Below, one piece after another: positions 1 through 11,884 of a stretch of DNA of 64,000 nt. Position 1 is the first letter of the stretch, and every line of letters begins with the position of its first letter. A model generated the notes under the pieces. It worked only from the letters and a program-made list of their open reading frames with translations. It was not told the DNA's origin and did not search any database. The translations under genes were made by a program, and so were the position numbers. The DNA comes from Gnomoniopsis sp. IMI 355080 (Eukaryota > Ascomycota > Sordariomycetes > Diaporthales > Gnomoniaceae), in the NCBI GenBank assembly GCA_027946555.1, contig JAPEVC010000049.1, positions 62,001 to 126,000 of the forward strand, read 5' to 3'.

Positions 1-269
1 GTGGTGCATCCGCACAAGAGGCCCTTGTTCCTCCTGTTGTGGTGGTTCTTGTCTCCTGGCTGGGCGCCTACGGCACTGGCATGGTAGCCGTGCGGTGAGT
101 TGTTGTAGCCGACGGGGCTCGCGTAGTTGGAGTAGGGAGTGTTGGACGAGTTATAAGTGGCTGTTCCATCTTCCGGCTTCGTTTGGTAGGGGTGCTGTAC
201 AGCTTCCGGGTAGGTTGGGTTGAATACCTCGGGCGCTTGTTGATCGAGTCGGTCTTGATGTGGATCCAT
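1..269 (-). CDS. Partial N-terminus of a probable membrane-anchored protein
   Basis: An open frame starts at an ATG on the minus strand and runs off the left edge, giving the first 89 residues. It begins MDPHQDRLDQQAPEVFNPTY and is rich in Pro, Tyr, Asn and His, like the disordered cytosolic head of many fungal single-pass membrane proteins. The last visible residues are basic (NRRNKG) followed by LLCGCTT, which looks like the start of a membrane helix with juxtamembrane cysteines. I do not recognise the family, because the diagnostic part lies outside the window. About 1.4 kb of non-coding DNA separates it from the divergently transcribed decapping enzyme. I am fairly sure that it is coding and unsure of its function. 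Confidence 0.5.
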   Translation of the reverse strand, partial: MDPHQDRLDQQAPEVFNPTYPEAVQHPYQTKPEDGTATYNSSNTPYSNYASPVGYNNSPHGYHASAVGAQPGDKNHHNRRNKGLLCGCT

Positions 270-1686
270 TATTGTCAAAAGAAGCTGTTGCAAAGCTCAG
301 CAGGCAGCAAAATTTTTTACGGGACAGAAGACGAGAGAGGTCAGCACATCTCGCGTAAGGCGAGAGAGAGGATCCTTTGAGGAAGAGCAAGTCGATAGAG
401 ACATGGGGTCGACGAATTCCCCGGATAAGCGTGGGGCGAGGCTTGCATTAGTTCCAAAATAATCCTCCAGAGTGCCTCGAGTGAATACGGAGGTGATGTC
501 CAGGCTGTCTAAGAAAGCCATCAGGGAGGGTGTGCTGCTTCTCCAGCCATGCGGTGATCCTTCCCCTGCCCGCCCTATATCCCATCGACAACACCCATCT
601 ATAGAGCCAGGTCGGTCCCGCCGGTCATCTTGGAATACCGAGCTCCGTGAGATAAGGATATGTGCGCACCTATCCCAGAAAAGCGCTTTGGCAAATCCCC
701 TCGGTAGGCCTGCAGGTGAACGGCCCGGTCAGCGCATGTGTCGAGGGTAGTATTGCGGCTGCATACCTGAGATGAGGGATACGCGAGACAGGCGCTAGCT
801 CCGTCCAGGGTAAGGCATTCGTGATTCGTGGGAGATGAGAGGAGGAGAAGGATTTCCGTGCTGACACACTGAAGCATATCCAGCGATGTGTCAAGAACAT
901 CGGCCCATTCTCAGGGGCGGGCAAAGGTGAATTGATCGTCTACTTGCGCTAGTCGTTCCCGCCCATCAGCGCTTGGTACTTCGATCAAGGCCAATCGAGG
1001 TGCGCAGATGGGACTCGAGCAGATGTGGTGTGGCTGGACCTAGACCCCATACTGTATATATGGCTGCTCACAAGGCAACCGGTCTAGACCATGCAGCAAT
1101 ATAACACCTAATAGCGGCTATCTATTTCGGTACACTGGGGCCCGGGGCGCTGGGCCCAGCAGCTTAGCGCGTGATGGAGTGTACGTACCGTACCTGGCAC
1201 CGCCTGGGTCTCACACATGCATTGTTAGGTACCTAACCTAGGATGGCAGCCTGGCCGCCTGGGCAGCTAAGCCGCAATTATGCTAGCCGTGTGGGAATTC
1301 AATAATTACTGCAGAGAGTCAGAGAGCCTAAAAATATGACAGGCCACCCAAATTCATTGTAATCTGCAGTCTTCCAAACAGCCAGGACACAGATCTGTTC
1401 GTCTCGAGCCGGGCCGAGGGTCGTCATTCGGATAGATCTCAAGATGCAAAAGATGCACAGGGTGGACCCGTGGTTGCGCCAAGTTGAACCCTGGCCGGCA
1501 GCGGGCCGAGCAGTTGGGTGGGGATGCGCCATGCCTGAGCGCAAATCTCAGTGGAGCAAGCCCGACCAAGCAGGCTTAACATCTCTTATTGGGGGGGGTG
1601 GTGGTGTTTGAGCTGCTAAAGCTCTTTCGAAGCTTGACGCGACGCGTTCCATGTCTACACTCCACATACGCGAGCGTCGGGTCAAG
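270..1686. other. Divergent intergenic region
   Basis: No gene is supported here. The short frames on both strands lack family signatures. The region holds the promoters of the left-edge gene and of the decapping enzyme. Around 1228-1246 there is a cluster of TAGGTACCTA / CCTAGG palindromic words that recur through the window's intergenic DNA. A GC-rich self-complementary patch (GGGCCC on both sides of GGGCGC) lies near 1137-1159. Confidence 0.5.
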
Positions 1687-2739
1687 ATGTCCCTACCAGA
1701 AGACCTTGTACCCCGCTTCAAGCTCGAGCGCCTGCTGAACCAAGGTACAATCAATCTGCTAACTCCTTAGTCTTTTTTTTTTGTCGTGTCGACTCGAGCT
1801 GACTAGGTCAAAGATCAGGCAGGGCGCCGGACCTCACTATGCGGCACCATTGACGGGCAACCCGCGCTGCTCATCCTCGAGCGCGCACCCTTTCCCAGCT
1901 CTAGCGACTACCTCGGCTCCATCGCTGGCAGCCTGCGGACACTCAAGAACCTGGGCGCCAACGACATCTACCACTGGTACATGGCCAGCAGCGGCGCAAT
2001 TGAAAATGCTACGGATCAACACGAATTCGCCGACTTGAAAATCAATTTGATCTATCCATCTACTGAGCAACACATCAAAAAGTACAGCAAGCAGGGTGTG
2101 CGCTTCGTGACCGAGACACCCGAAATTTATCGCGACAAAATCAGACCGCACATGCAGGCGAAGCGTGACCAGGGCCGACTGAATTGGGTGTTCAATATCA
2201 TTGAGGGTCGGAAAGAGGTCGAGGATGTTATATACAGGACGCCCCTTGGTGAGGCTGGGGATGAGGGCTTCCTTCTCACACCGGATCTGAACTGGGACAA
2301 GAAAACCGTCCAAGCTCTCCACTTGTTGGGTCTCGTGGAGCGCCGGGACATCTGGAGCTTGCGGGACCTCAAGGTCAAGCACATCACCTGGCTCGAGCAC
2401 ATGAAGACCAAGTTTATCGAGGCCACCGAGAAGGTCTACCCCGAGATCGAGAGTGACCAGCTCAAGCTGTATGTCCACTATCAGCCCACGTATTATCACT
2501 TCCACATCCACATTGTCCATGTTGCTCTGGAGGCGGGCGCGACGCAGGCGACGGGCAAGGCAATCGGGCTGGAAAGCATCATCGAGCATCTGAAGAGCAT
2601 GGGCGACGATCAAGAAAAAGGCATGGATTCGGTATCGTTAAGCTATACGCTCGGAGAAGCTAGCGAGTTGTGGACCGACATTTTCGAGCCCCTCAAGAGG
2701 AGCGGTACAACTTCTCGACCTGAAGAACCAAGTCACTGA
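1687..2739 (+). CDS. Scavenger mRNA decapping enzyme DcpS (HIT family)
   Basis: DcpS/Dcs1 hydrolyses the cap dinucleotide left after 3'-to-5' mRNA decay. Two exons are inferred, 1687-1744 and 1814-2739, giving 327 residues. The catalytic HIT motif HFHIHIVH spans residues 248-255. Upstream lie the family blocks GTIDGQPALLILERAPF and the NDIYHWY segment. The intron begins GTACAA, has a CTGAC branch site near 1798, and ends with an unusual AAG acceptor. That junction restores the family-like reading LLNQDQAGRR; the nearby TAG acceptor would break the frame. The ATG at 1651 is in frame but has pyrimidines at -3; the ATG at 1687 has A at -3 and gives a normal N-terminus. The C-terminal tail (SGTTSRPEEPSH) runs over the end of the opposite gene by 47 nt. 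Confidence 0.9.
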
Positions 2740-3605
2740 CTCCGGGTCCATGGGGACAGTCTGACCATTCTCCACCGTCACGGATGCAGTATATTTCCTC
2801 GTTCAGTCGCACCGTGCAGCTCTTAGTGACACCAGCCTGGAAGACGCTTCAGTCAGCCTTGTACGGAGTGGGCGCCCCAAGGGAAACGTACCTCTGCACT
2901 CCTGCGCACACTATTCCTCAGCATGTCCACGCCAAACGCACCATCGTCCTGGCTTGCGCAGTCACTAAGCTTGTCGAAGTCAATGGCATGTTCAAGAGCG
3001 CAGTCCTCGAAATGACTGCGCTGAGGAATGTCCTGATAGTCCTTTATTAAGCACATGGCGAACCCCAGGTAGATCTTCGGATCCGGGTAGATATTAGCGG
3101 CGCAAAGCAACATGATGTTTCCTAAACCTGTGCCAATCACCATGCATTAGTTTACAGATCTCGCTCCTTGTGCCCTGGCAGATGGAGCCAACGTACATTC
3201 TTCGGGGCCATGCTTGCAATCCACCCCATCGTTCTCTGTCGGTGTCCCGATGTACGATAGTGTGAAGTCGACCTTGTCGATGACTTGCTGCATGGTGGGC
3301 AGAACGAGTTGGCGGAGACAGTCTTTGGCGTCCGGGCACTTGGACATGATGTGCGCCTCGAGCGGTACGAGAGCCTTGGTGTTTGCGATGACCTTCTGTG
3401 TGTCCGGTGCTTGTGCCGGGGCGAATCTAGCGACCTGGGGGAGAAAGCTGAATGATGATGCCGGGTTCACGTAGTAATAGAAGCAGAGCACCACGAGCGT
3501 CATGACCAAAAGAGGACGCAGTCGCCGCGCGGGTCGCGAATATGGTGACATTGTGTGGTGCGTGAGCCTGTCAGACTTTTTGGTTTTGGCCAGTTTCTCG
3601 TCCAT
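2693..3605 (-). CDS. GILT-family thiol reductase, type II membrane form
   Basis: GILT-like proteins reduce disulfides in acidic or secretory compartments; the fungal members are poorly studied. Three exons are inferred: 3605-3197, 3127-2892 and 2836-2693, giving 262 residues. Junctions restore EECLGNIMLLCAAN and SAEAGVTKSC, both family-like. After a basic N-terminus, one transmembrane segment lies at about residues 31-46 (LLVMTLVVLCFYYYV). The luminal part has the C-x5-C pair in KCPDAKDC (Cys90, Cys96), then DCKHGPEEC and several further paired cysteines. The start at 3605 is chosen for MDEKLAKTKK; 3551 is a possible alternative. The last exon ends LVLQVEKLYRSS inside the DcpS coding region. 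Only 865 bp separate its start from the divergent sugar kinase gene. Confidence 0.8.
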
Positions 3606-4470
3606 TTCGTTCGTCTCTGTTGCCGTTTGGGAGTGCCCGGTATTCAACTCACATGGACAGGCAATTTCGGTAGGCCGTGTTGAGATATGTCCAGGTACAC
3701 GATAATGGCGAGGTTGTGTAAACAAGAGGCAGGAAGGAAGGTCTTGGAGTGGAGGGGAAGCGCAGTTGATGGTAAATTACCAAGCTAAGTAGCTAATGAT
3801 GTGCTTCGACCCCCGGTCTGAGGCGCGCGGGCGCGGAACGCGGCTCGGGACTGACTGCATGCTCTTGTGAGTCTGCGTCAGTCTGCCAGTGTCTGCGTTG
3901 TCGGGCTTGCCCCGCTAGTACTGACATAGAAGTACAGCCCCTGCAAAAGGAAAACGTTATTTCTAGCACAGCCAGGTGCTCAGATACTCCTTGCGTCGGC
4001 CGAACATTCCCTTTCTCAATTTTCACGTCCCATTACGTTACTACCTTACCTTACGAGATCGGTGGAGCTCTTTGCATATATATAATCTGAGATGGCCACG
4101 GGCATCTTGGACGGACCCTCTGGCCTTTTCATAGCTACCCAGGTAGGCTTATCGATTGGAGGAAGGAGCATTGAGAAGGCCCGACTCCCTTGTCGGCTCG
4201 GCCTGATGAATTGTGGTCTGGAAGCAAACCTCCAGTCAAATTTGTGACACGATATCTTCTACTATTCGTCGCCATGCCATCCTCGCAACGACTCATGGAA
4301 CCCACCCCCTCATAGACATCGCCAAAGGTCGTTCATTACCAAGAGTATTGCGGACACGTTCTTTCCGGCAAGCTGAGGGTTTGACCTCGTAAATTGATAC
4401 TCGACCACTCCCAGTGTCGTGAGCAATACACAATCCCTCATACACATTGCAGCAAGCCAAATATTTTGAG
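3606..4470. other. Divergent promoter between GILT and sugar kinase genes
   Basis: No coding region is supported. A TATA-like run (CATATATATAATC, about 4075-4087) lies roughly 390 bp before the sugar kinase ATG. TACCTTACC and CCTAGG-like words also occur. Confidence 0.4.
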
Positions 4471-6321
4471 ATGGCATCAAAGCAGCAACAAAATTTAGGC
4501 CCAGGCCCAGGCCCAGGGACCATAGAGGATTTTCTGGCGCCTCTCCATATTGACAACACGACAGTCCTTGAACTGTCCCGCGAGATGTCCAAGACCTTCA
4601 CCCTTCTGGCCGCCAACTCAGAAACCCAATTTCTTCCAACTCCGATCAGCGAATCGCTCCTCAGACGTGTTGATGGTGGCGACTCTGGCAGGTGAGTCCA
4701 TCTAAAATCCGTACCCTTTTATTGCAAAGCAGACTCACGCTGACCTAAACATATCAACCTAGGTACCTTGCCATTGACATGTAAGCATTAAGAGTTGAGA
4801 TCACTGGCCTGCTTCCTGGGTCCAACTCATGCCCCCAGTTCCTGCTCTTGATTCGCTAATCGATCAAATGTGTAGTGGTGGTACGAACTTGAGGGTTGGC
4901 TTCATTGAATTGCTCCCAATACAAGCCAGCCCATCAACATCTACAGAGCCCCTGGAACAGACTCCAAGGCTTCGGCGACTTCTCGAACAGTCGTGGCCCA
5001 TTGGCGAGCATCTCAAAAATGAGAATGCAGAGTCTCTCTTCTCGTGGATCGGAGAGAAGATTGCAGAGGTGGTAGCAAGGGCTTGCAGAGACCTGAAACT
5101 GAACCGCGACAATGATTTGCCTATGGGTGTCACATTCAGCTTTCCGATGGCCCAACGGTCACTTTCTCAAGCTACGCTGATGTCTATGGGCAAGGGCTTC
5201 GCCATCAGCGACAGATTAGACCTGGATCAGCTGCTGCTTATTGGATACGAGAAACATCGCCAGAACCTGCCGCGAATCACCATTGCAGCTATTGCTAATG
5301 ATTCCGTGGCGACACTGGTCTCTTTTATTTATCAGTTCCAAGCACAACCCAACCAGAAGGCAGCTATGGGACTCATCTGCGGGACTGGGAGCAATGCGAC
5401 CATACCACTCAAACTTAGCAGCTTGCATCAGAACAAGAGGCCAGAACAAGTAAGCGTCATACCAGGGCAGGCAGGCGAGGATGTCAAGATTGCTGTGAAC
5501 ACAGAGTGGTCCATCAATGGCTCGGCTCCGCCTCTGTACAAGCTGGGTCTGTTCAGCCACTGGGACACGGAGCTCGACCAAGCTGGCGAGGTACCCGGCT
5601 TTCAACCTCTCGAATACATGTCCTCAGGCCGATACTTAGGCGAGCTAGGTCGTCTGATATTCCTCGACTATTTGACAAACGTTCTTGGTTGCAAGACAGT
5701 CAATATCCCGCCAAAACTGCAGCGAAAATTCGGCCTCAGTACAACATTCCTCAGCCATTTCAACCCTCAGAGTCCAGGAACCCTGTTGCAGCAACTGGAA
5801 AGTGAGTTCCCATTGTGGAAGTACGAAGAGAACGAGCACGGGCAGACGATGAGTAAGTGCAACGTTCCCCAAGCAACGAACACCATCGCTCATGTTTGAT
5901 CGGCTTTGTCACGTTGAAAATCTGGACTCTGGAGTACTGATACGCCTACCTAGGGACGGAGGAAGTTGCCGAGGCCTTGTATCGCATAGCACTTGCCATT
6001 GAGATGAGAGCTGCTGCCATTGTAGCAGCCAGCACGATCGGCCTGCTAAGGTGTGCTGGTGAACTGCCTGTCCCTTCAAGAAAAGAGTCTGAATCCATCA
6101 AAATGGGTGGGCCTTCTGAGCTGGTGGTTGGATACACTGGTGGATGCATCGTAGGCTTCCAGAACTACCTGCATGACTGCCAGACTCTTATGGACACGGT
6201 CATCGAGATGGAATACGGAAAGGATACCAACATACGGGTAATTCTTAGCCCATGCCATGACGGAGGCATCACTGGCGCTGGCATTCTGGTTCCTGCCTCA
6301 CTCAAGAGTGAGCGGAAGTAA
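4471..6321 (+). CDS. Hexokinase-family sugar kinase, divergent (GlcNAc-kinase or regulatory type)
   Basis: Four exons are inferred: 4471-4691, an 18-nt exon 4763-4780, 4876-5852 and 5954-6321, giving 527 residues. The micro-exon supplies YLAID of the phosphate-binding block YLAIDIGGTNLRVGF. Later blocks are TFSFPMAQ, GKGFAI (Lys in the sugar loop), IANDSVATL (the catalytic Asp is present), CGTGSNATIP, NTEWSING, YMSSGRYLGELGRL and GYTGG. Catalytic residues look kept, but the surroundings differ from glucose hexokinases (NTEWSING instead of NTEWGAF). This resembles the Candida Hxk1/Nag5 GlcNAc kinase group and the atypical HxkC/XprF group; I cannot separate them by eye. Residues 10-16 are a GPGPGPG run from a GGCCCA repeat. 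No other GlcNAc-catabolic gene is nearby. Confidence 0.85.
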
Positions 6322-7214
6322 GCACAATGTTTTTCTTCACCGGAGCATCGCACAAGGACATTCACGGAGCTTGGTATTGGACATAGAGGTGAAGCATAGG
6401 ATGGTCAAGTGAGACGTTTACTACTAGCGATACACTGTATACAGTAAGGCAGGTACAGGACACCACATAGAATAGGGGAGCATTTCTGAATCTGTCAGAT
6501 TTGCTATGATCCGTGCCATAATATCAGATGGTAAGCACATTGTGGCAGTCACCCTTGGCCACCCTTGAAGCACAGAATTCAGAGGAGCATACTTGTTTGG
6601 ACCAATGTTTCCTCCATAATAGCACACTGGAAAAGGACAAAGCGAGAAGTGTAGGTAGGTCAAAGGCATTGAAGTGGATCTGTGAGTCCAACCTTGATCA
6701 TCGCCATCAACAGGCAACTATTGAGAATCAATCGCCTTATATTGAAGAGAAAAAAGAATGCAAGTTCTGATACTTTTCAGACAAGCATATATAATAGGAT
6801 GTCTTGTCAAGTCCTTTGTCTTTGAGAGGATAGGTGGGGCTCCATGTTAGATATGTACCTAGGTATTGTTTGCAATTCACCCAGGGTCCACGCCGAGGCG
6901 GGCTGCACTGCACTGGCTACGTCAGGCTGTCAGGGGTCATCCTTGGTGACATTGCACGCTACTAGCCGACATGAAGTCCAATGTTTTTGGTTGTTTATCA
7001 ACGTCTAGCATGCTCCATACTTGACAATGCGACTTTCTGTAGCAACGGAGCCCCTTTCTCGACAACACCTTCAAAGCCTTATATACATGCGATGACAGCT
7101 ATCGCCATAGTTCACACCCCTCAAATAACTATTTTGCTGCAGATCTGAGCCGCGTGGACTGGTGGCAAACCAAGTGACGTGCTTTAGCTTGTGACCCCCT
7201 CGTCCACTTCCACG
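6322..7214. other. Intergenic, no gene seen
   Basis: The stretch between the sugar kinase and the deacetylase gene contains only short frames without recognisable motifs. It should hold the kinase 3' end and the deacetylase promoter. Confidence 0.5.
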
Positions 7215-10200
7215 ATGGCATCGTCCCCGTTGGCAACCCCAGCCAAAAAAGAGACCAGAAAATCTGATGGAGAGCTTCTACAGTCCCTCAGAGGCCTTTC
7301 AATTTCGACCTCACCACTTGCAAATACCACTCCACCTCCTGCTCGCTCACCCAACACCAACTCCTACAGGCCGGCTGTTGACCGGTCGCCATCTGCGCTT
7401 AGCGCCCGTACAGCTTCACGAACGAGCTCCTTCAATGCTGGCAGTGGACGCGACTCTCGTGCTGCAACACCCACACTTCTTCGAAAAGCCTCCATGAACT
7501 CACTTCAGTCCGCCAACGGTGTTGTGCCGCCGCGACGAACCACCTCCGGCAATGTGTCCCATTCCCCTGCCCGAGCGTCCCTCTCGCCCGATCCACCGCG
7601 GCCACCCCCTACCGCTAATAGCGTAGCGAGGACGCACTTCCGCGGAGAACTCGAACAACTACATGGCGACGACGAGTCGAAGCGGCGCGCCGCCGATACT
7701 ATTGTGATCCTGCACGACGCCTGCTACGGACACCGATTTTCCCGTCCCAAGACTACGCGCGCCGGACTGAGTACCATAGTCGAGCGTCCAGAGAGAATAA
7801 AAGCTTGTGTGTTGGGCGTTGCTGCAGCCTACGTACTGCTGGGTGAGCGCCATTGCGAAGGAGAGCACCCTCCGCATCCGAGTCTGAACGCGACAACCAT
7901 ACCTTCGGTTCCGTTTCGAATTCACAAATCTACCCGTCGCATGTCTTTGACTTCGGCTGCGGTCACGAATGTGCATGGCACAAAATGGATGGAGGAGCTA
8001 AAGAAAATGTGTGATGCGGCCGAGAGTAAGCTTGCGATGGGTGAAAAAGAGTTGCAACGTCCTGAGATGAACCGCGGTTCTGATCACGAGAAGCCCCAGA
8101 AGCTGCATGAGGGAGATCTTTATCTGTGCTCAGAATCGCTAGAGGCACTTGAGGGCTCACTTGGCGCCGTTTGCGATGCTGTTGACACTGTATTTGAGGA
8201 GGGCGGTGCAAAGCGCGCGTTCGTTGCAGTCCGTCCCCCGGGTCACCATTGTTCGGCGAGTTACCCGTCAGGCTTTTGCTGGGTCAACAATGTCCATGTC
8301 GGGATCATGCATGCAATCCTCGCCCACGGCTTAACACACGCGGCGATCATCGACTTTGATCTGCATCACGGCGACGGCTCTCAGGCGATAACATGGCAAC
8401 ACAATTCGAGAGGCGTGGGCTTAGCTAAAAATGCGGCCTACTGGAAGAAGGCGTCGATCGGATACTTTTCGCTTCATGATATCAACTCGTACCCATGTGA
8501 GATGGGCGACGAGGAGAAAGTTAAGAACGCCAGTCTATGCATCGACAATGCTCACGGTCAGCACGTATGGAACGTGCATTTGGAGCCATGGAAAACAGAT
8601 GCCGAGTTCTGGGAGTTGTATGAGGACAAGTACAAGGTTTTGTTGGAGAAGGCTCGGAAATACTTGAAGGCGCACACAGAACGATTGCGTATGTCGAACC
8701 AGACTTCGAAGGCGGCTATCTTCCTCTCGGCAGGCTTTGACGCAAGTGAGTGGGAGGGAGCTGGCATGCAGCGTCATAGTGTGAACGTGCCGACCAGCTT
8801 CTACGCACGCATTGCCCAGGATGTCACGAAGATTGCCGAGGAAGAGGGCACTAGTGTCCATGGTAGACTTATCAGTGTGCTTGAGGGAGGCTATAGCGAT
8901 CGTGCGTTAACATCCGGAGTTCTCAGCCACGTCAGCGGCCTGGCGGGCAGTGAGCCTATTCCCATGAGAGATCCGAGCGGTCTCAGCGGACAGATGGCAG
9001 GCTTGATGAGTGATCGACGAAACTCGCTCGAGGTGAAGCTGCGTCCTCACGCCTACGAGACCTCATGGTGGAACTCAGAGAATCTCGAGATGCTCGAGAC
9101 GGGTGTGGTCTTGTCACCTCCAGCTCCGCGAGCAACTCGAGGATTCACCCCGGGCAATTTTTCTTCACCGACCACTTCCTCGACTGCGAAAATGGTGGAG
9201 ATTGCTCGGCTCCGCCGACAGGCTTCTATGAATGGCATCGCAGCCCCACGACCCCCTACTCCGCCGCCTCCAGAGGTTCCCTGGGCAGTTGCTGCGCATG
9301 GGTTGTGTTCAGTACTAACCCCGACCGAGCGGGCGACAACCAGCTGCAGACCAGACGAGCTAGGTGCTGAGGCTACTCGACTTCGTCGTGAGCGCCACTT
9401 GGCTTCGATGGGCATCACTGAGGAGCAAGTCATACCGGTAGCCGCACCTGCTCCGCCACCCCCGGCGCCTTCGAGGATGGGTTTGCGGGAGCGAAAGATT
9501 ACCAAGACATACTTTGAAGGCAGCGATGACGAGGATTCGTCTAAGCATCGGCGGAGGACTGTGGCTGGGGCTGCAGTCCTTGCTTCCGAGAAGGTAAGAT
9601 CATTCGAAGCGCTCTATGGGTGAAGACAACTGCTGACGGTCCACAGGGCGGCTCAAGAAGTAGCACGCCGCTTCTCAACGGACGCGGACCAACCAAAGCC
9701 CCGGGGCGACGTCTTAGTGCGGCATCAACAATACCGGAGACTTTTGACGGCGGTCCAGGTGCCAATCATGCGGATCGTCCTGTAACATCAATGACTCAGA
9801 GGCCCGATACCGCCATGAGCGTCGTCACGACTGCCTCAGCTTCGACAAATCAGACTGAACCGCTGGCAGTCAAGAAGGTCAGGACCAACGCCGCAACAAA
9901 GAAGGATGCATCGAAAGCTCCTAGAGCCAAGAAGGCCACAACTGGCGCGGCAAAAAATGGGTCCAAATCGTCTAGTCCTACTCGTCCCCAATCAAGTCGC
10001 GCTGCAGCGAAGACAGAGGGAGATGATCTCGACAACATTACCTCTGGTATCAAGAAGATTACGCTGGTTACGAAGCAGCAGAAGGAGGCTCGTGCGCGCG
10101 AGAAGAAGCAACCAACTGGCGGCAACCAAGCTGCGTCTTTGCCGGAGCCGCAAAGCTCGAGCCTTCCGGTCACGCCTGGCGAGGAGCTTCCTCAGGAGCC

Positions 10201-10717
10201 TGTCCTTCCTTCCACAATCAACGACCAACCGTCTTTGAGGAGTCCAGCTTTTCCTCCAGAGGTGCCTCGGCTAGAGCCACCCATCACGCCCATTGTGAAC
10301 GTTGTTGAGGAAGATGCCATCAAAATTGAGACACCAGTTTCTGAACAACCGACTACTGATGTGTTCGTCCAGTACCAACCCGAAGGCCCCACTCCCGAGG
10401 CCGTTACACCACAAGGCCCATTGAATTGGCTCCCTGTCAACTCTACCGCAACTCCCAGCCCTGCTAAGCAAGCTGCGCCTGCGCCTGCTGCCACGCCCAG
10501 CCCAGTCAAGGAGGGTGAGCGGGCCACAATGTCACCCAGCCCAATGAAGCGTGGCGAGCTGCCTGTATTTACTGCGACTTCACAGCTGCGCTTCGCTCCT
10601 AAAACCGGCGGACCATTGTCGTCGTTGCCTACATCGCCTGGTGCTGAAGCTGAGGCTGAAGGGAAGGTGGATAGTGCTGTATTGGAGGTGCCTGAGACAC
10701 CCGAGAGAGGAGGGTAA
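7215..10717 (+). CDS. HOS3-like histone deacetylase with long C-terminal tail
   Basis: This is a zinc-dependent lysine deacetylase of the fungal HOS3 group. Exons 7215-9593 and 9647-10717 give 1149 residues; the 53-nt intron has GTAAGA/CAG borders. Residues 1-160 are Ser/Pro-rich and probably disordered. The catalytic domain runs from about residue 160 to 620. Its landmarks are RPPGHHCSASYPSGFCWVNN (catalytic His pair at 344-345) and DFDLHHGDG (zinc ligands Asp382 and His384), followed by SAGFDASEWEG and VLEGGYS. The remaining 500 or so residues are low-complexity Pro/Ser/Lys-rich, with ATPSPAK-type repeats and basic clusters, and could bind partners or chromatin. The frame is open upstream from a GTG, but the ATG at 7215 is the first proper start. 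Confidence 0.95.
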
Positions 10718-11884
10718 AGAGGTAATTTCGCGTCTTGCCGAGAGTCCCAAAACCTGGAGGCGATGACAATTGCGAGCTCGTGCAGGTGCTGGATATGAGG
10801 AGTTCTGGGGGCAGACTCGTCTGAAATGTGCTTGGCCCAAAAGCCTTACCCTGGTGCACTGTGTGTACCCAAGGTTTAGGAAGGGCCCAGCTTGTTTACT
10901 TCTCCGTGTCTTTTGCTGTATTCAGCCATTATCTGCTTTTACTGGTGCTTTTACTTGGTCCATGACAGTGTATAATAAGTCTCGCGAAAAACACGATACC
11001 CACATTTCCTATACTACCTTATTGCAAAACCTCCCTCGTAATTTCGGTAGCATTTAGTGGCACTCTTCATGTTGTGCAATGCCAAAAGTTGGAGGGTAGG
11101 CGGCTCGTGGGATCATGACACAGTAGTAAGCATCAACATGCAATATCAAAGGGGCACAACGCTGCAGGCTTGTTTTGGGGGGTTGCTTTATTACTGATAA
11201 TGGGCCATTGAGTGACTTGGCTATTTGTGGGCTCCCTGCATATCTTTGCGTTCAAAGGTGACCAGTGCAATTCGCTAAAAGGTTTGATGGGCAAGCAAAG
11301 GTATATACAGTACGGGTTCTGGTTTCGTTCACTCCCACACGCCTGTGCTACGCCTGACAAGGCTTGGGAAATGTTTTCTCTTTTCTTAAGGTCGTTCTTT
11401 TCCTTAATAGTAGAGGACCAAACAACGATGCAATAGACCTCGTTCGAGCAACTCCAAAAGCTATGCCACGATTTCGTCCAGGCTATGAGTATGTGCATTG
11501 TAAATTCAAAAGCTCGCTCGTGCCACCTAATGTTCCCAAACATGGCATACCCGAGTATTTCTGCCCGAGTGTCGTGTCCAGAGGAAAGTCACGGACTGCT
11601 TCAGGCAGAGTAATATGCTGTGTCGATCTGTAGAGACCGTCGATATAGACAGCTTTCTGTAGTGCCCAGATCTGACGTGCTATCTTCCTAGATGAAAAAT
11701 ACGCTTTCTGCTTTTCTCGACGCCCAGTTGTCCCAGAAATCATGTCCTCATCAATGTTGCTCAAGTTGTTCTTGTTAAGTATTCATCCAATGCTGCGCTC
11801 CCATGGGCCTTCTGTGATATCTTGGCAGTGATCTCTGTCGGACCGTGATCTTAAATGTATGCTTCCATCAGGTCGGTGAAATTA
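10718..11884. other. Convergent intergenic region, no gene seen
   Basis: It lies between the 3' ends of the deacetylase gene and the unrecognised minus-strand gene. The longest frame (minus strand, 11133-11543) has no family features. Both 3' untranslated regions are expected here. Confidence 0.5.

Noticed and set aside
1837..2613. 258-codon minus-strand frame
   Set aside because: Antisense shadow of the DcpS coding region with its HIT motif.
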